Origin: Porphyromonas levii DSM 23370
GTDB lineage: Bacteria > Bacteroidota > Bacteroidia > Bacteroidales > Porphyromonadaceae
Length of the DNA: 60,388 nt
Assembly: GCF_000379925.1 (NCBI RefSeq)
Contig: NZ_KB904272.1
Span: forward strand, 1-60,388
Direction of reading: 5' to 3'
The stretch's first letter is position 1. Every line of letters starts with the position of its first letter. A program made the position numbers and the translations under genes. This document shows positions 45,471 to 54,847 of the stretch, piece after piece. Under the pieces are notes generated by a model, which did no database searches, was not told the origin of the DNA, and saw nothing but the letters and a program-made list of their open reading frames with translations.

Positions 45471-45870
45471 TAACAAATACAATAGCAAGCCAGAAGGTAG
45501 GGTGCACTCTACCGTATTTCAGCAGGTGCTACTGACGATAGGCCCTATTTTGGTGGTAATTGGGGCTATAATATATAGTTTCCCACTGCTTACTGCATAT
45601 GCTGGTTGGGTGATAGCATTAGGTGGTGTGCTTGGGGCTTTGGGGGCATTACTCCTGTCTATTAGAGGACGAGAGGGAAGTGCACGAGTAAGGCGTTTGG
45701 ATCGCATGATCTTTTTGGGGCTATTGATGTTTATTGTATCGGGAGGGTTTATGATACAGGGGTCGAGTTCGTGGCTAGTTATCTTGGCTGTTGGTACAGT
45801 ATTTTATATTTATTCGGTATTTGCCAAGGATAGGGCGTTGAAAAAAGAGGATCAGAAAAGATGGAAATAG
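45463..45870 (+). CDS. Small integral membrane protein, about 135 aa
   Basis: Four hydrophobic segments (about 20-40, 45-65, 80-98, 102-122) on a short protein with a basic tail. I recognise no family. The ATG at 45463 overlaps the end of the divIC-like gene by 8 bases, and its end overlaps the next start by 10 bases, which places it in the operon. Confidence 0.7.
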   Translation: MSNNKYNSKPEGRVHSTVFQQVLLTIGPILVVIGAIIYSFPLLTAYAGWVIALGGVLGALGALLLSIRGREGSARVRRLDRMIFLGLLMFIVSGGFMIQGSSSWLVILAVGTVFYIYSVFAKDRALKKEDQKRWK

Positions 45871-46622
45871 AGGATAGACGGTTGGTGGTCATCCCGACTT
45901 ACAATGAGATTGAAAATATTCGCGCCATACTCGAGGCTGTGATGAGCCTAGAGCTGGCGTTTGATGTCTTGGTCGTAGATGATAATTCGCCCGACGGAAC
46001 AGCTGCAGAGGTGTTTAAGCTTATGGAGGAGTATCCTCAGCGGATTCATATCCTCCAACGACAGGGCAAGCAGGGACTCGGGACAGCCTATATTGCTGGT
46101 TTTAAGTGGGCACTGGTGCAGGGGTATGACTATATCCTAGAGATGGATGCCGACTTCAGCCATAATCCTGAGGATTTGATTAGACTCTATAGGGCTTGTG
46201 CTGAGGAGGGTGCGGATCTCTCAATTGGCTCGCGATACGTTAACGGTGTAAATGTGGTGAACTGGCCACTAGGTCGTGTATTGATGTCTTACTTCGCCTC
46301 TAAGTATGTCCGTGTAGTAACAGGGATGGGTATCAATGATGCAACGGCAGGTTTTGTATGCTACAAAGCAGAGGTATTGAGAACCATTGACCTTGATGAT
46401 GTACGTTTCAAGGGCTATGGCTTCCAGATAGAGATGAAGTACACTGCACTATTATGCGGCTTTGTCCTTAAAGAAGTGCCGATTATCTTTGTGAATCGTG
46501 TGCTGGGTACGAGCAAGATGAATACGAGTATCTTTGGAGAAGCGTTCTTTGGAGTAATGAAACTTCGTTGGTGGAGTTGGGTGCGAAAGTTTCCACAGAA
46601 GGGGACAATAGAAAGGAAGTAG
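45861..46622 (+). CDS. Glycosyltransferase family 2, polyprenol-phosphate mannosyl/glycosyl transferase-like
   Basis: 253 residues. VVIPTYNEIENI (about 7-18), VVDDNSPDGTA (about 36-46), EMDADFSHNPEDL (about 93-105) and SIGSRYVNGVNVVNWPLGR (about 118-136) match bacterial Dpm1-like transferases that move a sugar from a nucleotide to polyprenyl phosphate. There is no C-terminal membrane segment. It could feed lipid-linked sugar to protein or cell-surface glycosylation, which is common in Bacteroidetes; the donor sugar is unknown. Confidence 0.88.
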   Translation: MEIEDRRLVVIPTYNEIENIRAILEAVMSLELAFDVLVVDDNSPDGTAAEVFKLMEEYPQRIHILQRQGKQGLGTAYIAGFKWALVQGYDYILEMDADFSHNPEDLIRLYRACAEEGADLSIGSRYVNGVNVVNWPLGRVLMSYFASKYVRVVTGMGINDATAGFVCYKAEVLRTIDLDDVRFKGYGFQIEMKYTALLCGFVLKEVPIIFVNRVLGTSKMNTSIFGEAFFGVMKLRWWSWVRKFPQKGTIERK

Positions 46623-46624
46623 CT

Positions 46625-47971
46625 ATGGATACTTTAATCAAAGGAGCAACAATAGTCAACGAGGGTGCACGCCTGGAGGGAGCCTCGCTATTGATAAGGG
46701 GCGAGAGGATTGCGAAAATATATCGGAAGAGTGAGGCACTTCCAGATGCCGATAGGGTGATAGATGCGGAGGGTTTACTATGTTTGCCAGGGGTGATTGA
46801 TGATCAGGTGCATTTTCGTGAGCCTGGTCTCACGTATAAAGGTGATATATCCACGGAGAGCAGAGCGGCTGTATTGGGTGGCGTGACCAGTTATATGGAG
46901 ATGCCCAACTGTAATCCGCAAACCACCACGCTTGAGGCTTGGAAGGATAAGATGGAGCGAGGGCGCGACCATTCGTATGCTAATTATGCATTCTACTTTG
47001 GCGCTACCAATGACAATAGCGAACTTCTAAATCAGTTGGATTTAAAGTATACGCCTGGTGTCAAGGTCTTTATGGGGGCTTCAACTGGTAATATGCTGGT
47101 GGATAGAGAGGAAACACTTAAGAATATCTTTGAACAGTCTCCATTGCTTATTGCCACCCACTGTGAGAGCGAGGAGGTGATACAGCGCAATAAGACAAAA
47201 GTCATAGAGAACCATGGAGAGGATGCTGGTGTAGAATGGCACCCCATAATAAGAAGTGCTGAAGCGTGCTATGCAAGTAGCCAGAAGGCTGCTCAACTCG
47301 CAACTGAGAGTGGAGCCAAATTACATATCCTCCACTTAAGCACAGCTGATGAAATCTCATTGTTAGATGCTTCGGAGCTTATCACAGGGGAGGTATGTGT
47401 GCACCACTTATGGTTTACTGATGAAGACTATGCACGTCTTGGAACCCGTATCAAATGGAACCCCGCTGTAAAGGGGGTGGAGCATAGGGAGGCTCTTAGA
47501 GCTGCCGTCAGGGATGGGCGCCTCAATATCGTGGCTACAGATCATGCCCCACACTTACTGAGTGAGAAAGAGGGTGGAGCGTTAAAAGCAGCCTCGGGTG
47601 GACCATTGGTGCAACACTCTCTATTGATGATGCTTGAGCTGGTAAGGGAGGGGGTATTCACACTAGAGCGAGTGGTAGCGTGTATGTGCCACAATCCTGC
47701 TACATTATTTGAGGTAGAAGAACGTGGCTTTATACGAGAAGGTTACTATGCTGATATTGTTTTAGTAAACCCTAGTAGCACTTGGGCTATTAGTAAAGAG
47801 AATATTGCTAGTAAATGTGGCTGGAGTCCACTAGAGGGCGTGACCTTCAGGGATAAGGTGGAGTATACTTTCGTGAATGGCTATGAGGTGGTAAAAGCTG
47901 GAGAAGTAGTGGAGGATACAATGGGTATAGCAGCTCGTCCACTAACTTTCGATCACAAGAACTGGAGATGA
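46625..47971 (+). CDS. pyrC: Dihydroorotase
   Basis: 448 residues from the ATG at 46625; the frame opens earlier, but those codons lie inside the upstream gene. The first metal motif is DDQVHFREPGLTYKGD, where the usual D-x-H-x-H has Gln in place of the first His. The rest is normal: KVFMGASTGN with the bridging Lys, THCESEE, LHILHLST and ATDHAPHL (catalytic Asp). Such a change is, from memory, usual in Bacteroidales dihydroorotases. It cyclises carbamoyl aspartate in pyrimidine synthesis. Confidence 0.9.
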   Translation: MDTLIKGATIVNEGARLEGASLLIRGERIAKIYRKSEALPDADRVIDAEGLLCLPGVIDDQVHFREPGLTYKGDISTESRAAVLGGVTSYMEMPNCNPQTTTLEAWKDKMERGRDHSYANYAFYFGATNDNSELLNQLDLKYTPGVKVFMGASTGNMLVDREETLKNIFEQSPLLIATHCESEEVIQRNKTKVIENHGEDAGVEWHPIIRSAEACYASSQKAAQLATESGAKLHILHLSTADEISLLDASELITGEVCVHHLWFTDEDYARLGTRIKWNPAVKGVEHREALRAAVRDGRLNIVATDHAPHLLSEKEGGALKAASGGPLVQHSLLMMLELVREGVFTLERVVACMCHNPATLFEVEERGFIREGYYADIVLVNPSSTWAISKENIASKCGWSPLEGVTFRDKVEYTFVNGYEVVKAGEVVEDTMGIAARPLTFDHKNWR

Positions 47972-50220
47972 TGAGAGGTGCCTTTTGGTTTAGAGTATTG
48001 GTGCTGATAGCGTTGTCTGTGTTTGGCATTGATGCTTTGGCTCAGATTGATATGGAACGTCAGCTCAGAGAGCGTGCTGAGCATCATGATACGTATGATG
48101 ATTCGGATAGAGATAGGCATGGTAAGTTTAACACTTTCTATTTGAGTCCTCGCACGGGTGATATCAATAATGCATGGGCTGATACTTTGATGCTCAATTA
48201 CTATCATAGGGCATTTGTGGAGGGACTAAATGTGGCAGAGGCTTATACTGGCACTCAGGCATCGCCCTATCAGTCGAAGATATATTTCGATCGACCGCTC
48301 AATCGATGGGGTGCATTTTATTTTACCAATCCTTACAATCATTTGATACGTCGTGGCAAGCGGATGCAGTGGTATGACACCAAGGTGCCTTATACTTTCC
48401 TGAAGTATCTTACGGTTGGGGCTGGAGAGAATAAGGAGCAAAACTTTACGTTTGACTTTAGTACCAACCTAGGCAAGCGGTGGAGTCTTGGAGGAGATGT
48501 GGATATTGATTACGCCAATGGCTATTACGCATCTACTAATAGTAATAACATTACTTATCGGGTGTTTTCCTACTATCGAGGTAATCGTTACCAAGCGTAT
48601 GCCTCTATCGGCAATACCAATACGGTTAACCAAGAGAGTGGGGGTGTGACGGATATGAAGTATATCACCAATCCGGATGAGTTCAATGAAGGACGTAGAA
48701 CACTCCAGCCTAAGGATATCCCCACTAAGTATAAGTCGACCTGGAATAGGGTAATCTATGGGGTTGGTAGGCTGTACCACAAGTATAGTCTTGGTTTCTA
48801 CCGCGAACTGGATAGTGAGGGCAATATTATTCAACCCAAGCCAAAGCCTGAGTCTCAACCTCAACCAGAGCTAGAGGCTCCAAAGGACTCCATAGCACCG
48901 ATATTGCCAGAGCTAGAGGCTCCTTCTGATACAATCCCAGCAATGGAACCTACTAGCGCGCCAAGTATTCGGAAGCGTACAGGCAAGTCTTCAGGGCAGG
49001 CAGATGCTCCGAAGGAAGGTGAGGAGGAAGAGGAGCAGCAGGATAATAGGATATTCATCCCTGTTACAAGTTTCTTCCACGACTTCCAGCTAGAGCAAGG
49101 GTCTAGAAGATGGCTCTCGCTTGATCCTGCTTTTGAGAAGGAGTATCCGAAGCCTATTATCCCGAAGCCTACAGGAGGGCGCTACTTCCCCAATGACTAT
49201 TTCCACGTACTGAAGATTAGCAATACTCTGGGAGTAGAACTAATGGAAGGTTTCCATAAATGGGCGAAGATGGGTATTGCAGCCTTTGTATCGTATGATA
49301 TTGTGCGCTATACTCAACCATTGATGGATGAGGAGGACGCACTGAGACTCAAAGTAGATAAGATTGAGACGCTAAAAGCAACCGAGAACACAGTGTACGT
49401 GGGAGGACGTATAGGGAGTAAATCATTTAAGTACTTCGACTATTATGTTTGGGGACAATTGGGTGTTGCAGGAGCTCAAGCAGGTGAGATTGAGGTGAAG
49501 GGTGAGCTTAATACCCATATCCCATTAATGAAAAAGGAGGTAGGACTATCGGCTACGGTCGATTTGCTCAATACTCGACCATCCTACTTCCTTCGACATT
49601 ATAAAGCGAGCCTGCACGAGTGGAATCAAGATCTTGCTATGATTCAAATGCTAAGGATTGGAGGAGTATTGGATATACCTTTTACGAAGACGCGAGTGCA
49701 TGTGGGCGTAGAGACCCTTCAAAATCCAATGTTCGCAAACAAGAAGGGTGAGCCTATTCAGGAGCGTACTAATACTAGGGTACTGGCGGTGGGTTTGGAT
49801 CAGAAGCTTAGCTGGAGGTTTATCAACTGGGAGAATAGCATCGTATGGCAGAAGAGCAGCAATCAGTCCATCACACCATTGCCAGAGCTATCGGTGTACT
49901 CCAACTTGTACGTGCGCTTCTTGATTGCTAAGGTGATGACCCTACAGTTGGGCGCTGATGCTAAGTGGCACACTGCCTATCATGCACCTTACTACGAACC
50001 GAGTACGCAGCTATTCCGCGCTCAGTCCGATGTGATGATAGGCGGTGGCATACCACTTGTGAATGCTTATGCAAATCTACACCTGAAGAGAACCAAGTTC
50101 TTCTTTAAGTACTATAATATCGGGGCTCTTATCGCCAAGCCTAATAACTTTTCGATGCCTATGTACCCGACATATCCGCCTGTGCTTAGAATGGGTGTAG
50201 CGATAGACTTACGCAATTGA
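47968..50220 (+). CDS. Putative porin (outer membrane beta-barrel), 750 aa
   Basis: A signal peptide ends near residue 26 (DALAQ). Alternating strands with aromatic residues run to the C-terminus (MGVAIDLRN). A hydrophilic proline- and glutamate-rich loop (about 290-350, including acidic EEEEQQD) splits the barrel. It resembles the Bacteroidetes 'putative porin' family (PF14121). It shares ATGA with pyrC and overlaps its end by 4 bases. Substrate unknown. Confidence 0.75.
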   Translation: MMRGAFWFRVLVLIALSVFGIDALAQIDMERQLRERAEHHDTYDDSDRDRHGKFNTFYLSPRTGDINNAWADTLMLNYYHRAFVEGLNVAEAYTGTQASPYQSKIYFDRPLNRWGAFYFTNPYNHLIRRGKRMQWYDTKVPYTFLKYLTVGAGENKEQNFTFDFSTNLGKRWSLGGDVDIDYANGYYASTNSNNITYRVFSYYRGNRYQAYASIGNTNTVNQESGGVTDMKYITNPDEFNEGRRTLQPKDIPTKYKSTWNRVIYGVGRLYHKYSLGFYRELDSEGNIIQPKPKPESQPQPELEAPKDSIAPILPELEAPSDTIPAMEPTSAPSIRKRTGKSSGQADAPKEGEEEEEQQDNRIFIPVTSFFHDFQLEQGSRRWLSLDPAFEKEYPKPIIPKPTGGRYFPNDYFHVLKISNTLGVELMEGFHKWAKMGIAAFVSYDIVRYTQPLMDEEDALRLKVDKIETLKATENTVYVGGRIGSKSFKYFDYYVWGQLGVAGAQAGEIEVKGELNTHIPLMKKEVGLSATVDLLNTRPSYFLRHYKASLHEWNQDLAMIQMLRIGGVLDIPFTKTRVHVGVETLQNPMFANKKGEPIQERTNTRVLAVGLDQKLSWRFINWENSIVWQKSSNQSITPLPELSVYSNLYVRFLIAKVMTLQLGADAKWHTAYHAPYYEPSTQLFRAQSDVMIGGGIPLVNAYANLHLKRTKFFFKYYNIGALIAKPNNFSMPMYPTYPPVLRMGVAIDLRN

Positions 50221-50231
50221 TAGGGCAGAAT

Positions 50232-51035
50232 ATGGGACTTCAAGAGAGAACAAAGAGAAGGCTAATTGCCAATGCTTTTGCTATCCTAGCAGTAGCGCTA
50301 ATGATGTGGCTCTTTACAAGCAAGAGAGGAGGTGAGAAGACAGCTTCTACAGAGAGTATATCTGTACTAAAAGTGGCAGTAGACTTAGCACCTAATGGAC
50401 TACAGGTAGATAGTCTTGGGGAACTTTCGGGAAGACCGAAGGAGCTACTAGACTTGCTCCTCCCAAATCAAGAGAAGGAACTGGTTCCATTTACCACAAG
50501 AGCGGAGGCTCTAGTAGCCCTAATGGCTGGTGAGGTACAGCTCTATGCGACATCTATGCCGTATTCCTCTGTAGAGGATATGGATGGGATCACAGCCACT
50601 GAGTGGCTCTATACTTCTCGGTTTTCGCTCCTTTTTCATGAGGGCGATGCGAATTGGGCAAGTCGTTTTTCAAGCGATAGCACATCAACAGTGGTGGTCT
50701 CTGAGGGGGATCAGGCAGCTGTGACTATCTTAGAAAACCTATCGGAGCTTACCTATCCATCCCTAAGGATAGAGGTGCGGGAGGCTTCTCCATTGGAGTT
50801 AGGTGCAGAGCTATCCAAGAGGCGTATCACTTATCTAATGTGTGATAGTGCAATTGCAGAATCGATCGTAGCTGTAGATAGTACACTTCAGGTGTCGCAT
50901 GACGTAGGTTTTGATTTGCATCAAGTTTGGTTAGTCCGTGACTCGGATGATCGTCTTCGGAATATGCTCGATACCGCAATTGTAGCCCATCGGGGGAGCC
51001 GTGAGTGGATGAGAATAATAAATAGCAATAAGTGA
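50232..51035 (+). CDS. Periplasmic solute-binding-protein-like (MltF N-domain-like), anchored
   Basis: 267 residues from ATG 50232. One N-terminal membrane segment (about 10-27) is followed by a two-lobe type II binding-protein pattern: LKVAVDLAPNGLQVDS, ELVPFTTRAEALVALMAGEVQLYATSMPYS, VVSEGDQAAVTILENL, and a closing EWMRIINS. No lytic transglycosylase domain is attached. It may sense a ligand or be a degenerate relative of the MltF N-terminal part. It starts 12 bases after the porin and ends 7 before the helicase. Confidence 0.65.
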   Translation: MGLQERTKRRLIANAFAILAVALMMWLFTSKRGGEKTASTESISVLKVAVDLAPNGLQVDSLGELSGRPKELLDLLLPNQEKELVPFTTRAEALVALMAGEVQLYATSMPYSSVEDMDGITATEWLYTSRFSLLFHEGDANWASRFSSDSTSTVVVSEGDQAAVTILENLSELTYPSLRIEVREASPLELGAELSKRRITYLMCDSAIAESIVAVDSTLQVSHDVGFDLHQVWLVRDSDDRLRNMLDTAIVAHRGSREWMRIINSNK

Positions 51036-51042
51036 GATAGAA

Positions 51043-52410
51043 TTGGACATTAAAGATATTCAAGAGTTTGAGGACTTCTATCATTTCGGTCTGGACGACC
51101 GAGTGCTAGACGGACTAGATGCGATGGGTTTTAGACAGCCATCGCCCGTACAAGCGGCCGCTATTCCCAGTATTTTGGAGGGAAAAGACGTGATTGCTTG
51201 CGCTCAAACGGGCACAGGAAAAACGGCAGCATTTGTGCTGCCTGTACTTAGTGAGCTAGCCTCTGGAGAATACCCCGAGGAGTATGTCAATGCCGTAATT
51301 ATGGCACCGACAAGAGAGCTAGCACAGCAGATTGATAGGCAAATAGATGCGTTTTCCTACTTCGTGGGTGCAAGTGCGGTACCTATTTATGGTGGTACGG
51401 GAGGGATAGAGTGGGAACAACAAAAGCGAGCATTAAAGATGGGAGCAGATATGATTATTGCTACCCCTGGGAGACTCCTTTCGCACATAAACCTGAATAC
51501 CGTAGACCTGTCTAGGGTCAGTTTCTTTGTATTGGACGAAGCTGATCGAATGCTCGACATGGGCTTCTTCGAGGATATTGTAGAGGTGTACAAGCTCTTA
51601 CCAAGAGATGTACAGACGATAATGTTTTCTGCCACTATGCCAGATAAGATACGTAAACTGGCTAAGCAGATTACTAAAGATGCTGTAGAGGTCAATATTG
51701 CTATCTCTAGACCTCCTGAGTCTATCGACCAGAGCGTTTACTTCTGTGGGGAAGATGAGAAACTCGCCCTCCTAATGGACATATTCAAGGAAAAGAATCC
51801 ATCCAAGGCGATTGCCTTTTTTGGTTCAAAAGATCGGGTGAAGCAGGCACATCGACTCTTGCGTTCCAATGGTTTTGAAGTGGCAGAGATGCACTCCGAC
51901 CTTGATCAAGAGCGGCGCAACGAAGTAATGCTCAACTTCAAGAATGGGCGCACTCATATAATAGTAGCTACAGACATCATCTCTCGTGGTATTGATGTCG
52001 ATGATATACAACTGATTGTTAACTATGATGTGCCTAGCGACCCCGAGGATTATGTGCATCGTATCGGACGAACTTCTAGGGGAACCAATCTTGGTGGCTC
52101 CGCAATCACCTTGGTAAATAATAAGGACAATGGACGGTTTATAGATATTGAGAAGTTCCTTGGCTACAATGTACAGCGCAATGAGCTCCCAGAAGGATTT
52201 ACCGAACTGGCTACTAGTGGAGTGTCTGATGAGAAAAGGTCTACTGGCAAGGGACATCGACCGCATAGACGTAAAGACAATCGTCCGAATAGGCAGAAGG
52301 GAGAGGGTAGAGTAGAAGGCCAACCTGGTCAGAATACTCATAGGAAGAAGAGGTACAACAAGAAGAAAAAGAGCAAAGAGCAAAATGGAAATAACGTACA
52401 ATCCAACTGA
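51043..52410 (+). CDS. DEAD-box RNA helicase (RhlE-like), TTG start
   Basis: The Q-motif aromatic residue lies upstream of the first in-frame ATG (FYHFGLDDRVLDGLDAMGFRQPSPVQ), so translation must begin at the TTG at 51043, the only start available after the previous stop. AQTGTGKT, PTRELAQQ, LDEADRMLDMGF, SAT and HRIGRTSRG are all present. The C-terminal 75 residues are basic and disordered (RRKDNRPNRQKGEG, KKRYNKKKK), as in RNA-binding tails. It probably acts in ribosome assembly or RNA turnover. It overlaps the DHH gene by 26 bases. Confidence 0.93.
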   Translation: MDIKDIQEFEDFYHFGLDDRVLDGLDAMGFRQPSPVQAAAIPSILEGKDVIACAQTGTGKTAAFVLPVLSELASGEYPEEYVNAVIMAPTRELAQQIDRQIDAFSYFVGASAVPIYGGTGGIEWEQQKRALKMGADMIIATPGRLLSHINLNTVDLSRVSFFVLDEADRMLDMGFFEDIVEVYKLLPRDVQTIMFSATMPDKIRKLAKQITKDAVEVNIAISRPPESIDQSVYFCGEDEKLALLMDIFKEKNPSKAIAFFGSKDRVKQAHRLLRSNGFEVAEMHSDLDQERRNEVMLNFKNGRTHIIVATDIISRGIDVDDIQLIVNYDVPSDPEDYVHRIGRTSRGTNLGGSAITLVNNKDNGRFIDIEKFLGYNVQRNELPEGFTELATSGVSDEKRSTGKGHRPHRRKDNRPNRQKGEGRVEGQPGQNTHRKKRYNKKKKSKEQNGNNVQSN

Positions 52411-53410
52411 TCTCCTACGACTACAGAGCGAATTATCCTCTTCCCGACAAATAGTTCTCCTAGGGCATGTCTCTCCCGATGGTGATGCTGTCGGCTCTAC
52501 TTTGGCGCTATCTCGTGTCCTTCGTAAGCAAGGGCACTCCACAAATGTACTCTATCCTACGCCATATCCACATAGTTTTGGCTTCCTTGAGGGGGCATCA
52601 GAGGTCGTAATTGCCAAGCATAGCCCCGAAGAAGCTAATAGGCTCTTGGAGGAAGCTGAGATGATTTTCCTAATGGACTTCAACGAACCCAAAAGAGTAG
52701 AGCAACTAGAGCAACCCCTAATCTCATCCAAAGCCTTCAAGGTGATGATTGACCACCATCTTCATCCTACTGGGATGGTAGATGTATGCTTCTCATATCC
52801 TCAGAAAGCAGCAACATGTCTACTCACATACGAACTTATTATGGCTCTGGGATGGGAGACGTATATGGACAAACAGGTCGCCGAATGTATCTATACAGGT
52901 ATGATGACCGATACCGGAGGCTTTAATTATAACTCGGAAGACCCTTGCCTTTATACCGCCCTCTCCGTACTTTTGGAGCACGGAATAGAGAAGGATGCTA
53001 TCACCAGCCTCATCACTCGTAGCTTCTCGATCGATAAGGTCAGGCTCAATGCCTACCTCCTTGCCAATAACCTCACCTTCTTTCCTAAGTACCATACTGC
53101 GATTATCACCATGGGTATGAAGGAGAAGTCTATGTTCGAGTATCAGGTTGGGGATACCGAAGGACTAGTGAATGAGCCCTTAGCGGCTAAGGATATTCAC
53201 TTCTCCATCTTCCTTCATGAGCAGGCGAAGTATACCAAGATATCGCTACGCTCCAAGGGAAAGTTCCCTGCAAACGAGTTTGCCAGCAAGTTCTTCAATG
53301 GTGGCGGGCACCACAATGCGGCTGGTGCGGAGGTATATGCCTCACTTAATAGCGTATATGATATGGTGTTGGAGGCGGTAAAGCTGATGCACCCAGAGGA
53401 TAATGACTAA
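52385..53410 (+). CDS. DHH/DHHA1 phosphoesterase (NrnA-like oligoribonuclease / pAp phosphatase)
   Basis: 341 residues. DHH-domain motifs are GHVSPDGDAVGSTLA (about 20-34), LMDFNEPKR (about 97) and MIDHHLHPTG (about 122-131). The DHHA1 motif is NGGGHHNAAGAE (about 302-313). Such enzymes degrade short RNA oligomers and dephosphorylate pAp. The start overlaps the helicase end and the stop overlaps aroF by 8 bases. Bifunctionality is inferred from the family. Confidence 0.9.
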   Translation: MEITYNPTDLLRLQSELSSSRQIVLLGHVSPDGDAVGSTLALSRVLRKQGHSTNVLYPTPYPHSFGFLEGASEVVIAKHSPEEANRLLEEAEMIFLMDFNEPKRVEQLEQPLISSKAFKVMIDHHLHPTGMVDVCFSYPQKAATCLLTYELIMALGWETYMDKQVAECIYTGMMTDTGGFNYNSEDPCLYTALSVLLEHGIEKDAITSLITRSFSIDKVRLNAYLLANNLTFFPKYHTAIITMGMKEKSMFEYQVGDTEGLVNEPLAAKDIHFSIFLHEQAKYTKISLRSKGKFPANEFASKFFNGGGHHNAAGAEVYASLNSVYDMVLEAVKLMHPEDND

Positions 53411-54467
53411 GGATAAGTACCATAACTATACTCCAGCGCCACTTTGGGCGGAGGGTGTCCGGAAGGAAGGAGAATCACCTCTTCTGATAGCTGGGCCCTG
53501 TAGCGCAGAGACCCGCCAGCAACTCCTCTCCACAGCTCGAGCGTTGCACAGTAATGGCATAAAGGTTCTTCGAGCAGGTGTCTGGAAACCGCGCACCTAC
53601 CCAGGTGGGTTTGAGGGCGTAGGAGAGGAAGCTCTCTCTTGGCTCATAGAGGCTCGAGAGGAGACAGGCATGCTTGTGGGGACAGAGGTCGGTACTGCTT
53701 TCCATGCCGAGAAGGCACTTGCCGCTGGGTTGGACTATCTATGGATAGGCGCACGGACCACAGCCAGCCCCTTTGCCATTCAGGAAATAGCCGAGGTGCT
53801 TGGTGGTAGCGATGTCCCAGTCTTGGTCAAAAACCCGCTCAACCCTTCAGTAGATCTTTGGAAAGGTGCAGTGTATCGTCTGATAGAGTCTGGTGTACGT
53901 CGGGTAGGGCTTATCCATAGGGGCTTCGACATCGGTGTGCCCCAAAGCCTCCGCAATACCCCTCTTTGGAGTGTGGCTTCGGATATGAGGCGAGAACTCC
54001 CCCATCTTCCCATCTACCTAGATCCAAGTCATATTGCAGGGCGGAGGGATTATCTAGATAAGCTCATCCAAGTGGCCCACCTCCTGAAGTATGATGGCAT
54101 AATGATCGAAAGTCATCTCAATCCTGATGAGGCGTGGAGCGACAGAAACCAGCAGATAACGCCTGCCAAGCTAGCAGAGACGATGGCGAATCTGCCCGAG
54201 GCATCGGAGCGACAGCTTCATTTACTCCGCGATGAGCTGAGTGGGATTGACGAACGACTCCTATTGTTACTCTCCATTCGCCGAAAACTATCGCACGAGA
54301 TAGGTGCCGTGAAGCGGGTCTACGGCTTCACCCCCTATCAGGAGGAGCAATACCTGAGCAAGCTCAGAGACCTAACCGCTGCTGCCGGGTTGTACGACCT
54401 TCCCGAAGGGCTCCTTCGCCACCTCTATGCAATTATTCATGATGATTCAGTCGCACTACAGAAATAA
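53403..54467 (+). CDS. Bifunctional DAHP synthase / chorismate mutase
   Basis: 354 residues. The N-terminal KDO8P-like DAHP synthase (type I-beta, about 25-260) has LIAGPCSAETRQQL, GVWKPRTYPGGFEG, GARTTASPFAIQE, LVKNPLNP and YLDPSHIAGRRD. The C-terminal chorismate mutase (AroQ type, about 265-350) has LRDELSGIDERLLLLLSIRRKLSHEIGAVKR. It starts the shikimate pathway and also converts chorismate to prephenate, so mutase binding may allow feedback control. It overlaps folB by one base. Confidence 0.93.
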   Translation: MTKDKYHNYTPAPLWAEGVRKEGESPLLIAGPCSAETRQQLLSTARALHSNGIKVLRAGVWKPRTYPGGFEGVGEEALSWLIEAREETGMLVGTEVGTAFHAEKALAAGLDYLWIGARTTASPFAIQEIAEVLGGSDVPVLVKNPLNPSVDLWKGAVYRLIESGVRRVGLIHRGFDIGVPQSLRNTPLWSVASDMRRELPHLPIYLDPSHIAGRRDYLDKLIQVAHLLKYDGIMIESHLNPDEAWSDRNQQITPAKLAETMANLPEASERQLHLLRDELSGIDERLLLLLSIRRKLSHEIGAVKRVYGFTPYQEEQYLSKLRDLTAAAGLYDLPEGLLRHLYAIIHDDSVALQK

Positions 54468-54847
54468 TGAAGCTGACACACACCTCTATTAAGCTGGAAA
54501 AGCTGCACTTCTATAGCTACCATGGACTACTGGAGCAGGAGAAGAGCGTGGGTAATGACTTTGAAGTCTCTCTGGAGTTCCACTTTCCGGCGCTTGAAGT
54601 AATGGTAACAGGAGACCTCGCTGAGGGCATCAATTACGCGCTTATCTATAAGTTTATAGAGCGTGAAATGGCGATTCCTACAGAACTATTGGAAGTGCTT
54701 TGCTATCGTATGCTGGAGCACCTCAAGGAAGAATTTCCGCTTATCTCCCAAGCCACCCTCTCAATCACCAAGCTCGCGCCCCCTATTGAGGGCTTCGATG
54801 GCGCGGGTATCTCATTCTCTGCTACTGCAAATTATGAAGCTAACTGA
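54467..54847 (+). CDS. folB: Dihydroneopterin aldolase
   Basis: 126 residues. KLEKLHFYSYHGLLEQEKSVGNDFEV (about 9-34) carries the conserved Y-H-G, and the C-terminal ITKLAPPIEGFDGAGISFSA has the K-x-x-P motif. It cleaves dihydroneopterin to 6-hydroxymethyl-dihydropterin in folate synthesis. Start and stop overlap neighbouring genes by 1 and 14 bases. Confidence 0.93.
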   Translation: MKLTHTSIKLEKLHFYSYHGLLEQEKSVGNDFEVSLEFHFPALEVMVTGDLAEGINYALIYKFIEREMAIPTELLEVLCYRMLEHLKEEFPLISQATLSITKLAPPIEGFDGAGISFSATANYEAN

